From positions 36,946,544-37,010,543 of the forward strand of contig OY288246.1 in the NCBI GenBank assembly GCA_958450325.1: a DNA stretch of 64,000 nt. The letters run 5' to 3'. This document shows positions 50,101 to 61,330 of the stretch, piece after piece. How positions within the stretch are numbered: the first letter of the stretch is position 1; every line of letters starts with the position of its first letter. The DNA is from Agrostemma githago. Taxonomy: Eukaryota > Streptophyta > Magnoliopsida > Caryophyllales > Caryophyllaceae. The position numbers and the translations under genes are program-made. The notes under the pieces were generated by a model. The model did not search any database. It saw only the letters and a list, made by a program, of their open reading frames with translations, and was not told the DNA's origin.

Positions 50101-51039
50101 GATCGGTTCTCAAAAATGGCTCACTTCATTGCTTATCACAAAACCGATGATGCTAGCAATGTAGCCGACTTGTACTTCAAAGAAGTGGTGCGTCTCCATG
50201 GAGTACCTAAATCCATTGTTTCGGATCGTGATTCAAAGTTCCTTAGCTATTTTTGGAACACATTATGGAGGAAGGTGGGAACCAAGTTCTTATTTAGCAC
50301 TTTTCATCATCCACAAACAGATGGACAAACCGAGGTTACCAATCGCACCTTAGGCACGTTGCTAAGGGGCCTTGTGAGCAAGACTCAAAAGGATTGGGAT
50401 GTCAAGCTTGCCCACGCCGAATTTGCTAACAATCGTTCTCCTACTTATGCTACCTCTCATTCTCCTTTTGAGGCCGTGTATGGAATCAATCCTTATATGC
50501 CCTTGGACCTGATTCCTCTACCTAAGGATGAGTTAGTCCACAAAGACGCGGAGTCAAAACTTAAGGCCATAATAAAACTCCACGAGCAAATTCGAGAAAG
50601 GATCAAGGAGGTAAATGAAGCCTACAAAAGAAGATCCAACAAAAACAGGAAACCAAGACTTTTCCAAGAGGGTGACTTAGTTTGGGTTCACTTGAGAAAG
50701 GAGAGGTTTCCAAGCAAAAGTAAGAACAAGTTGATGCCACGAGCAGAAGGTCCATACAAGATCATATCAAAGGTAAATGACAATGCTTACAAGGTGGAGC
50801 TACCGGATGATTATGGAGTTCATGCCACGTTCAATGTGGGAGACCTTTCTCCTTATCTTGATGATGATGGCATTTCAGAATTGAGGACAATTCCTTTTCA
50901 AGGGGGAGGAGATGATCCGAATGAAGAAGCAACAAACCAAGAATTCAATGAAGTCACACTAGCTCCAAATGGTCCTAGTCCAGCCACCTTAGCACCTCCT
51001 TCAAGTCTAGTAGTGTGCCTTCTTCAAGTGGTGGACTAG
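50095..51039 (+). pseudogene. Outer element pol, 3' part (integrase core and C-terminal tail reaching into the LTR)
   Basis: Continuing in a different frame from about 50098, this part has VDRFSKMAHF, the second catalytic Asp (IVSDRDSKF) and the Glu motif (HHPQTDGQTEVTNRT), then the GPY/F-like tail (RAEGPYKIISKVNDNAYKV). A few bases or codons seem to be missing at the junction with the upstream frame, so integrase is broken. No chromodomain follows. Instead the frame passes PFQGGGDDPNEE and ends 127 bp inside the 3' LTR. Such a pol tail overlapping the LTR is a feature of CRM-clade elements. Confidence 0.9.
50900..50912 (+). promoter_or_regulatory. Polypurine tract of the outer element
   Basis: AAGGGGGAGGAGA lies directly before the 3' LTR and matches the nested element's tract. 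Confidence 0.88.
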
Positions 51040-51613
51040 CTTGTGCAAACATCTACTTGGACCGAGTAAAAGAGCAATTAGTCAAGACCATATGAATGCA
51101 TTAACTTGGGTTCACACTCATTCAAGCAAGGGATGTGCACTGGAGTTAGTAGGCTGATTAGAGGCTGATTGTGTTCACATGCTTACCTCGTCTAAGTTCT
51201 TTTCTTAAGCTTTGTTTTTATCACCTTAAGCTTTGTTTGTATCACCCTTGACCATTCTGGTTTGGGACGTTTTGTAGGCTATATATAGCCATCAATTTGA
51301 TGAATAAAGGCATCCAAATTTCACAAAACAAAACTGAGTAAAGCTAAGCTTTTCCTTTCGTCCTTGTAGCTTACAAGACAAAGTATTAGAGTGAGTCGCG
51401 TTATAAACTCTATACTCGCTATTTCAATCGAGTGATTGAATTAGCACCCGCTTTGTTGAGGTATAGGTCTATCTCACTAAGCATACTATCCCTTGGTTAC
51501 GGTTCTATCATCCTTACAAACAACCATTACATTCTGTTTTGTTGCTTGTTCATCTCATAATACAATCAACATCCATATTACTTGTTCAAAGTTAAATTTT
51601 TTAACTCACATCA
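50913..51613 (+). repeat. 3' LTR of the outer gypsy element
   Basis: 701 bp, the same length as the 5' LTR, TGAT...ATCA. The TATA box is at 51280-51287. It is followed by the second TAGGG duplication (51614-51618). Confidence 0.95.
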
Positions 51614-54600
51614 TAGGGGGAGCCGCGAAGCGGGTTTGGCTAATCCAACTCTAAACTCTTTTCCGTCCCGTCTTATGGTGGACCACATCTTTGAATCACA
51701 TCCACGACAGGGTTCACCAATACCCTCTTAGGGTTCAGTTTCTTGCGGGATTAGTGACATTGAATAAGGAAAAGGGTTTAGGGTTGGATTAGGCGGAGCC
51801 GCGAAGCGGGTTTGCCTAATCCACCCCTAAACCCTTTTCCGTCCCGTCTTATGCTGTACCCCATCTTTGAATGACATCCACGATAGGGTTCACCAATACC
51901 CTCTTAGGGTTTAGTTTCTTGTAGGATTAGTGACATTGAATAAGGAAAAGGGTTTAGGGTTGGATTAGGCGGAGCCGCGAAGCGGGTTCGCCTAATCCAC
52001 CCCTAAACCCTTTTCCGTCCCGTCTCATGGTGTACCCCATCTTTGAATCACATACACGACAGGGTTCACCAATACCCTCTTAGGGTTTAGTTTCTTGCGG
52101 GATTAGTGACTTTAAATAAGGAAAAGGGTTTACGGTAGGATTAGGTGGAGCCGCGAAGCGGGTTTGGCTAATCCAACCCTAAACTCTTTTCCGTCCCGTC
52201 TTATGGTGGACCCCATCTTTGAATCACATACACGACAGGGTTCACCAATACCCTCTTAGGGTTCAGTTTCTTGCGGGATTAGTGACACTGAACAAGGAAA
52301 AGGGTTTAGGGTTGGATTAGGCGGAGCCGCGAAGCGGGTTCGCCTAATCCACCCCTAAACCCTTTTCCGTCCCGTCTTATGGTGTACCCCATCTTTGAAT
52401 CACATCCACGACAGGGTTCACCAATACCCTCTTAGGGTTCAGTTTCTTACGGAATTAGTGACATTGAATAAGGAAAAGGGTTTAGGGTTGGATTAGAGGG
52501 AGCCGCGAAGCGGGTTTGGCTAATCCAACCCTAAACTCTATTCCGTCCCGTTTTATGGTGGACCCCATCTTTGAATCACATCCACGACAGGGTTCACCAA
52601 TACCCTCTTAGGGTTCAGTTTCTTGCGGGATTAGTGACATTGAATAAGGAAAAGGGTTTAGGGTTGGATTAAGTGGAGGCGCGAATCGGGTTTGCCTAAT
52701 CCACCCCTAAACCCTTTTCCGTCCCGTCTTATGCTGTACCCCATCTTTGAATGACATCCACGACAGGGTTCACCAATACCCTCTTATGGTTCAGTTTCTT
52801 GCGGGATTAGGGACATTGAATAAGGAAAAGGGTTTAGGGTTGGATTAGGCGGAGCCGCGAAGCGGGTTCGCCTAATTCACCCCTAAACCCTTTTCCATCC
52901 CGTCTTATGGTGTACCCCATCTTTGAATCACATACACGACAGGGTTCACCAATACCCTCTTAGGGTTCAGTTTCTTGCGGGATTAGTGACATTAAATAAG
53001 GAAAAGGGTTTAGGGTTGGATTAGGCGGAGCCGCGAAGCGGGTTTGGCTAATCCAACCCTAAACCCTTTTCCGTCCCGTCTTATGGTGGACCCCATCTTT
53101 GAATCACATCCACGACAGGGTTCACCAATACCCTCTTAGGGTTCATTTTCTTGTAGGATTAGTGACATTGAATAAGGAAAAGGGTTTAGGGTTGGATTAG
53201 GCGGAGGCGCGAAGTGGGTCCGCCTAATCCACCCCTAAACCCTTTTCCGTCCCGTCTTATGGTGTACCCCATCTTTGAATCACATACACGACAGGGTTCA
53301 CCAATACCCTCTTAGGGTTCAGCTTCTTGCGGGATTAGTGACTTTAAATAAGGAAAAGGGTTTAGGGTTGGATTAGGCGGAGCCGCGAAGCGGGTTCGCC
53401 TAATTCACCCCTAAACCCTTTTCCATCCCGTCTTATGGTGTACCCCATCTTTGAATCACATACACGACAGGGTTCACCAATACCCTCTTAGGGTTCAGTT
53501 TCTTGCGGGATTAGTGACATTAAATAAGGAAAAGGGTTTAGGGTTGGATTAGGCGGAGCCGCGAAGCGGGTTCGCCTAATCCACCCCTAAACCTTTTTTC
53601 GTCCCGTCTTATGTTGTACCCCATCTTTGAATCACATCCACGACAGGGTTCACCAATACCCTCTTAGGGTTCAATTTCTTTCGGGATTAGTAACCTTGAA
53701 TAAGGAAAAGGGTTTAGGGTTGGATTAGGCGGAGCCGCGAAGCGGGTTCGTCTAATCCAACTTTAAACTCTTTTCCGTCCCGTCTTATGGTGGACCCCAT
53801 CTTTGAATCACATACACGACAGGGTTCACCAATACCCTCTTAGGGTTCAGTTTCTTGCGGGATTAGTGACACTGAACAAGGAAAAGGGTTTAGGGTTGGA
53901 TTAGGCGGAGCCGCGAAGCGGGTTCGCCTAATCCACCCCTAAACCCTTTTCCGTCCCGTCTTATGGTGTACCCCATCTTTGAATCACATCCACGACAGGG
54001 TTCACCAATACCCTCTTAGGGTTCAGTTTCTTACGGAATTAGTGACATTGAATAAGGAAAAGGGTTTAGGGTTGGATTAGAGGGAGCCGCGAAGCGGGTT
54101 TGGCTAATCCAACCCTAAACTCTATTCCGTCCCGTTTTATGGTGGACCCCATCTTTGAATCACATCCACGACAGGGTTCACCAATACCCTCTTAGGGTTC
54201 AGTTTCTTGCGGGATTAGTGACATTGAATAAGGAAAAGGGTTTAGGGTTGGATTAAGTGGAGGCGCGAATCGGGTTTGCCTAATCCACCCCTAAACCCTT
54301 TTCCGTCCCGTCTTATGCTGTACCCCATCTTTGAATGACATCCACGACAGGGTTCACCAATACCCTCTTATGGTTCAGTTTCTTGCGGGATTAGGGACAT
54401 TGAATAAGGAAAAGGGTTTAGGGTTGGATTAGGCGGAGCCGCGAAGCGGGTTCGCCTAATTCACCCCTAAACCCTTTTCCATCCCGTCTTATGGTGTACC
54501 CCATCTTTGAATCACATACACGACAGGGTTCACCAATACCCTCTTAGGGTTCAGTTTCTTGCGGGATTAGTGACATTAAATAAGGAAAAGGGTTTAGGGT

Positions 54601-57600
54601 TGGATTAGGCGGAGCCGCGAAGCGGGTTTGGCTAATCCAACCCTAAACCCTTTTCCGTCCCGTCTTATGGTGGACCCCATCTTTGAATCACATCCACGAC
54701 AGGGTTCACCAATACCCTCTTAGGGTTCATTTTCTTGTAGGATTAGTGACATTGAATAAGGAAAAGGGTTTAGGGTTGGATTAGGCGGAGGCGCGAAGTG
54801 GGTCCGCCTAATCCACCCCTAAACCCTTTTCCGTCCCGTCTTATGGTGTACCCCATCTTTGAATCACATACACGACAGGGTTCACCAATACCCTCTTAGG
54901 GTTCAGCTTCTTGCGGGATTAGTGACTTTAAATAAGGAAAAGGGTTTAGGGTTGGATTAGGCGGAGCCGCGAAGCGGGTTTGGCTAATCCAACCCTAAAC
55001 TCTTTTCCGTCCCGTCTTATGGTGGACCCCATCTTTGAATCACATACACGACAGGGTTCACCAATACCCTCTTAGGGTTCAGTTTCGTGCGGGATTAGTG
55101 ACATTGAACAAGGAAAAGGGTTTAGGGTTGGATTAGGCGGAGCCGCGAAGCGAGTTCGCCTAATCCACCCCTAAACCCTTTTCCGTCCCGTCTTATGGTG
55201 TACCCCATCTGTGAATCACATACACGACAGGGTTCACCAATACCCTCTTAGGGTTCAGTTTCTTGCGGGATTAGTGACTTTATATAAGGAAAAGGGTTTA
55301 GGGTTGGATTAGGCGGAGCCGTGTAGCGGGTCCGCCTAATCCAACCCTAAACCCTATTCCGTCCTTGAATAAGGAAAAGGGTTTAGGGTTGGATTAGGCG
55401 GAGCCGCGAAGCGGGTTCACTTAATCTAACCCTAAACCCTTTTCCGTCCCGTCTTATGGTGTACCCCATCTTTGAATCACATCCACGACAGGGTTCACCA
55501 ATACCCTCATAGGGTTCAGTTTCTTACGGGATTAGTGACTTTGAATAAGGAAAAGGGTTTAGGGTTGGATTAGGCGGAGCCGGGAAGCGGGTTCACTTAA
55601 TCTAACCCTAAACCCTTTTCCGTCCCGTCTTATGGTGTACCCCATCTTTGAATCACATCCACGACAGGGTTCACCAATACCCTCATAGGGTTCAGTTTCT
55701 TACGGGATTAGTGACTTTGAATAAGGAAAAGGGTTTAGGGTTGGATTAGGCGGAGCCGCGAAGCGGGTTCGCCTAATCCAACCGTAAACCCTTTTCCGTC
55801 CCGTCTTATGGTGTACCCCATCTTTGAATCACATCCACGACAGGGTTCACCAATACCCTCATAGAGTTCAGTTTCTTACGGGATTAGTGACTTTGAATAA
55901 CGAAAAGGGTTTAGAGTTGGATTAGGCGGAGCCGCGAAGCGGGTTCGCCTAATCCACCCCTAAACCCTTTTCCGTCCCGTCTTATGTTGTACCCCATCTT
56001 TGAAACACATCCACGACAATGTTCACTAATAACCTCTTAGGGTTCAGTTTCTTGCGTGATTAGTGACTTTGAATAAGGAAAAGGGTTTAGGGTTGGATTA
56101 GGCGGAGCCGCGAAGCGGGTTCGGCTAATCCAACCCCAAACACTTTTCCGTCCCGTCTTATGGTGGACCCCATCTTTGAATCACATCTACGACAGGGTTC
56201 ACCAATACCCTCTTAGGGTTCAGTTTCTTGCGGGATTAGTGACATTGAATAAGGAAAAGGGTTTAGGGTTGGATTAGGCGGAGCCGCGAAGCGGGTTCGC
56301 CTAATCCACCCCTAAACCTTTTTTCGTCCCGTCTTATGTTGTACCCCATCTTTGAATCACATCCACGACAGGGTTCACCAATACCCTCTTAGGGTTCAAT
56401 TTCTTTCGGGATTAGTAACCTTGAATAAGGAAAAGGGTTTAGGGTTGGATTAGGCGGAGCCGCGAAGCGGGTTCGTCTAATCCAACTTTAAACTCTTTTC
56501 CGTCCCGTCTTATGGTGGACCCTATCTTTGAATCACATCCTTGACAGGGTTCACCAATACCCTGTTAGGGTTCAGTTTCTTGCGGGATTAGTGACTTTGA
56601 ATAAGGAAAAGAGTCTAGGGTTGGATTAGGCGGAGCCGTGAAGCGGGTCCGCCTAATCAAACCCTAAACCCTTTTCCGTCCTGTCTTATGCTGTACCCCA
56701 TCTTTGAATCACATCCACGACAGGGTTCACCAATACCCTCTTAGGGTTCAGTTTCTTGCGGGATTAGTGACCTTGAATAAGGAAAAGGATTTAGGGTTGG
56801 ATTAGGCGGAGCCGCGAAGCGGGTTCGCCTTATCCAACCCTAAACCCTTTTCCGTCCCGTCTTATGGTGTGCCCCATCTTTGAATCACATCTACGACAGA
56901 GTTCACAAATATCCTCTTAGGGTTCAGTATCTTGCGGGATTAGTGACTTTGAATAAGGAAAAGGGTTTACGGTTGGATTAGGCGGAGCCGCGAAGCGGGT
57001 CCGCCTAATTCAACCCCAAACCCTTTTCCGTCCCGTCTTATTGTGTACCCCATCGTTGAATCATATCCACGACATGGTTCACCAATACCCTCTTAGGGTT
57101 CAGTTTCTTACGCGATTAGTGACTATGAATAAGGAAAAGGGTTTAGGGTTGGATTAGGCGGAGCCGCGAAGCGGTTTCGTCTAATCCAACCCTAAACCCA
57201 TTTCCATCCCGTCTTATGCGGTACCCCATCTTTGAATGACATCCACAACAGGGTTCACCAATACCCTCTTAGGGTTCAGTTTCTTGTGGGATTAGTGACC
57301 TTGAATAAGGAAAAGGGTTTAGGGTTGGATTAGGCGGAGCCGCGAATCGGGTTTTCCTAATCCTCCCCTAAACCCTTTTCCGTCCCGTCTTATGCTGTAC
57401 CCCATCTTTGAATCACATCCACGACAGGGTTCACCAATACCCTCTTAGGGTTCAGTTTCTTGCGGGATTAGTGACATTGAATAAGGAAAAGGGTTTAGGG
57501 TTCGATTAGGCGGAGCCGCGAAGCGGGTTCGCCTAATCCACCCCTAAACCCTTTTCCGTCCTGTCTTATGGTGTACCCCATCTTTGAATCACATACATGA

Positions 57601-58582
57601 CAGGGTTCACCAATACCCTCTTAGGGTTCAGTTTCTTGCGGGATTAGTGACTTTAAATAAGGAAAAGGTATTTGGGTTGGATTAGGCGGAGCCGTGAAGC
57701 GGGTCCGCCTAATCCAACCCTAAACCCTATTTCGTCCTTGAATAAGGAAAAGGGTTTAGGGTTGGATTAGGCGGTGCCGCGAATCGGGTTCGCCTAATCC
57801 ACCCCTAAACCCTTTTCCGTCCCGTCTTATGCTGTACCCCATCTTTGAATCACATCCACGACAGGGTTCACCAATACCCTCTTAGGGTTCAGTTTCTTGC
57901 GGGATTAGTGACATTGAATAAGGAAAAGGGTTTAGGGTTGGATTAGGCGGAGCCGCGAAGCGGGTTCGCCTAATCCACCCCTAAACCCTTTTCCGTCCCG
58001 TCTTATGGTGTACCCCATCTTTGAATCACATACACGACAGGGTTCACCAATACCCTCTTAGGGTTCAGTTTCTTGCGGGATTAGTGACTTTAAATAAGGA
58101 AAAGGTATTTGGGTTGGATTAGGCGGAGCCGTGAAGCGGGTCCGCCTAATCCAACCCTAAACCCTATTCCGTCCTTGAATAAGGAAAAGGGTTTAGGGTT
58201 GGATTAGGCTGAGCCGCGAAGCGGGTTCGCCTAATCCACCCCTAAACCCTTTTCCGTCCCGTCTTATGCTGTACCCCATCTTTGAATCACATCCACGACA
58301 GGGTTCACCAATACCCTCTTAGGGTTCAGTTTCTTGCGGGATTAGTGACCTCGAATAAGGAAAAGGGTTTAGGGTTGGATTAGGCGGAGCCACGAAGCGG
58401 GTTCGTCTAATCCATCTTTAAACTCTTTTCCGTCCCGTCTTATGGTGGACCCCATCTTTGAATCACATCCACGACAGGGTTCACCAATACCCTCTTAGGG
58501 TTAAGTTTCTTGCGGGATTAGTGACTTTGAATAAGGAAAAGAGTTTAGGGTTGGATTAGGCGGAGCCGTGAAGGGGTCCGCC
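51614..58582 (+). repeat. Satellite array, block C
   Basis: About 7 kb of the same satellite, same orientation. It resumes in the monomer cut by the gypsy element (GGGGGAGCCGCGAAGCGGG). Monomers are mostly full length, with few short forms. The last monomer breaks off inside the right dyad arm (GTCCGCC), where a CACTA-like terminus begins. Confidence 0.97.
52185..54975 (+). repeat. Higher-order duplication with 1584-bp period in block C
   Basis: Segment 52185-53391 recurs at 53769-54975, an offset of 1584 bp or nine 176-bp monomers. Shared rare variants include GACACTGAACAAGG (52284 and 53868), GATTAGAGGGAGCC and GATTAAGTGGAGGCGCGAATC. The copies look nearly identical. Confidence 0.88.
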
Positions 58583-59170
58583 TACTAGTAGAATTCGAGC
58601 GAATGGCATCGGTACAATGGTATCAGTTCTAACAAAATCGATTCCAATTGCAATTTAAAGTGTAATTGGCATCGGCCATGACTTAATAATCGATGCTATT
58701 TGTTATTTTTCTATAATTGGTATCGGTTGTTAACTTAGACGACTCCAATTTTAGATTATTGGTATCGGTTGTGAGATTACCGTCGATGCCAATTTTGTTA
58801 AGTATGTACAAAAAAATAACTAGCACCGGTAGTTCGTTGGAACCGATGCCATTTTATTTTATTTTTTGCATCAGTGTTTCGCTGCTACTGATGCCAATTT
58901 TATTTTTTTGGCTTAGTATCGTCAGTTAGATTAGAATCGATGCCATTTTTATTTTTTTTGCATCAATGATTCGATGGTACTGATGCCATTTTTTTTGGCA
59001 TCAGTTTCTAAACCAAAACTGATGCTAATTTTCTTTAACATTTTGTCATCATATGTTATATTGAAACTGCTGCCAATTTTATCGGCATGGATTGTTGAAT
59101 CAAAATCGATGCTAATGTTTTGTAATAGTGTCATTTGTTATTAAATTATAACTGATACCAATTTTTATTT
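58583..59170. mobile_element. CACTA-like left terminus with subterminal repeats
   Basis: Satellite ends abruptly and TACTAGTAGAATT follows, matching the CACTAGTAGAAAA terminus except for the first base and a few inner ones. For the next ~580 bp a motif around GGTATCGGTT / AACCGATGCC recurs in both orientations, at least ten times, with variants such as ACTGATGCCATTTTT. This is typical CACTA subterminal architecture but a different family from the complete element. No matching right end is seen in the window, and no transposase gene follows. Confidence 0.65.
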
Positions 59171-59633
59171 CTTTGAAAGTAGTTACCAAGGACGAAGCTA
59201 CATTAAGGTCGGACTGGACGTCGGCCTGGGGTAGTTTGTAAAGATTATGTACTATTTAGCGAGGTATTGATGCATCAAGCTTCCATGTCTCAATTGCTTA
59301 CTGTTGGAAAAGTAGGTGACCCTTACTTAATTAGTCATGTGTTCGATTTCCAATGCCAGTTTTTATTTCCTTCTTTAATCACCGTAGGGCGTACGCCCTA
59401 TTAATTCGCTCAACTCCTTTTCTCTCTTTAGTTAATTACGGTGTAAATTTTTTATATTTTACTTTATTCTTTACACTTTTAATTTTAATCCTTGTTATTC
59501 TCAAGATATCATAACAAATTATACGTTCACTTGCCCAATTCGAAAGTACTCATGCAATTTTTTCACCATTTTTAACTCCATAATACTTCGAAAACGTAGA
59601 GCTATCCAATTTATCAATATGGTTGAGATTCCG
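59171..59633. other. AT-rich non-coding DNA
   Basis: No gene or clear element boundary. The stretch near 59190-59410 (GACGAAGCTACATTAAGG ... GTAGGGCGTACGCCCT) resembles debris of a dispersed plant transposon, with the 16-bp palindrome AGGGCGTACGCCCT, but I cannot name it. Confidence 0.4.
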
Positions 59634-60990
59634 GACTCAAGTTTGACCCGTAACCCAATCGACCTGAGCTAACCCAAAACTGACCCGACTATTATTATAG
59701 AAAAAGAGTCGATATCCCTAAAAAAAAAGTTGAAAATAACAATCTTGAAAATGACCCGAAATCGAAATGACCCGACCCGAAACTAGCCGGATTCTTATTA
59801 CTCGCTAGTGGACGACACGAAGCGTACACCACCCAAATCCGACCCGGTTCACCCGTTTGTCATGTACATCATAATTTTCTTTAATTATATAACCACTAAA
59901 ATTTAGTTTAAGGGTATCGTAAACTTTTATATTTGAATACAATAGTTTATAATATCATTAGTAATTAAAAAAATAAAAAAAACACTAAAAATATGATGTT
60001 TTTCGTATAATGAGTATTTTTAATTCAGTTCTATCAGTTCAACTCCTATACATTCAGAAATAAACAAGTTTAGTTATCATTCAGTTATTAGTATTGAACT
60101 CAATTCGATTTGGATTGAGACAGATTTCAGATACTATTGAGGAATTGAGGTTACTGGTATCGCGTGTTCGATCGGTTATTAATTCATATGTATATTTTTG
60201 GTCTATTTTCAGGTTTGGGTTTATTTCATCAGGTCAAGATTTTAATATTAGGTTTATATATATGACAATCGATGGCATAAATTAATACTTATCAAACGGG
60301 TCGCGGGTGTTGGACATGGGTTCGGTCGGGTCAAATAAAAGTCGTGTTGCATAAATCCTGAGTCAAGTGCATATCATAATCAGCATCGGAAATAGTTTCC
60401 AACACCTTAGTTATTACCAGTTTTTAAGTCAAAATATTTTTTTGTATTAAATAATACGGAGTATTTGTTTTAATACTAATGTAATACGGAATACTCATTA
60501 GTTACTTATTTTTAAATTAATATTAAAACTACGTTAATTACATAGTTATTTAATTATTAAATGATATTGAAATTGTAAAAACTCTTTTATTTTATAATAT
60601 TTGAAATTTAAAATAACGTAATTAATAATTGAAAGTATTATTTTAACTATAATATTTAAATATCGATGTATTGCTCCGTATAATTTTAATGCCTTTCATT
60701 GACTTAAGTACTAAACTATCTAAGCGGGTTAGGTCGGGTGTCAGTGTAGACCTGACAAAACAGGTCAAAAGTCGGATTTGGGTCGGATCGGCTTCTGGTC
60801 GGACCACCTTTGGTTTATTAAAATCAGGTTGAGTTCGGGTCAGACTAGATCATTTCACGTTCGGATCATTTTCGTGTGTGCTATTTTCAATTTTTTTTAC
60901 GGATATCGACTCGTTTTCTTTAATAATAGTCGAGTCACTTTTGGGTTAGCCCGAATCAATTCGGGTTACGGGTCAACTTCGAGCCATCCG
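59634..60990. repeat. Long inverted repeat of ~150-bp arms around ~1.06 kb
   Basis: The arm at about 59634-59780 is an imperfect inverted copy of about 60841-60990. Matching landmarks are GAGTCGATATCC against GGATATCGACTC, GACTATTATTATAG against TAATAATAGTC, and GTTTGACCCGTAACCC against GGGTTACGGGTCAA. Identity is roughly 80% by eye. Both arms are rich in GACCC / GGGTC words, which continue outside them to about 61045. The centre is very AT-rich and has no ORF of note. It may be an old foldback or TIR element, or two inverted copies of a dispersed repeat. Confidence 0.65.
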
Positions 60991-61330
60991 TTTGGGTGTC
61001 GGGTCAAGTTCGGATTGACTTATTCGGGTCGGGTCATTTGTCCCAGGTCTAAGTGTCACCCTAATATTAATGAGTCATTTTAGATTCAATTCATTTCAAA
61101 ATACGAGTCGAACTTCAGCGCTTTACTCTTAACTCTTTAAAAACGGTTTGATAGGATCAAATTTACGGTTTAAATTTCCTATAAACAAGCAACCAAATCT
61201 GATGGGTTGTTCCAACAGCAGCCTAAGCTCCCTTCACACTATTCAAACTAAACACTCCAGTACTCCACACTATTCCAATTAAACCCTCCTACTTAAAGGT
61301 AACACGTTCCACCAAAACCTCATACATCCC
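60991..61330. other. Unassigned spacer before the solo LTR
   Basis: GGGTC-rich DNA continues to about 61045, then unremarkable AT-rich sequence. The last five bases (ATCCC, 61326-61330) are the left target duplication of the solo LTR. Confidence 0.5.

Larger units (their letters stand above)
42161..51613 (+). mobile_element. Outer Ty3/gypsy chromovirus (CRM-like) LTR retrotransposon with a nested insertion
   Basis: Two 701-bp LTRs (42161-42861 and 50913-51613) begin TGAT and end ATCA. A primer-binding site, a polypurine tract and a TAGGG duplication complete the structure. The internal region encodes Gag, protease, RT, RNase H and integrase, in gypsy order. The reading frame is interrupted by a related element (45343-49140) and by a frame break in integrase near 50100, so it cannot move on its own. 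I count about 12 substitutions between the LTRs (~1.7%). Family placement near CRM rests on the lack of a visible chromodomain and on pol coding continuing into the LTR. Confidence 0.95.

Noticed and set aside
60778..61083. 101-codon plus-strand frame
   Set aside because: It covers the right arm of the GGGTC-rich inverted repeat. Composition is repeat-driven and no domain is visible.
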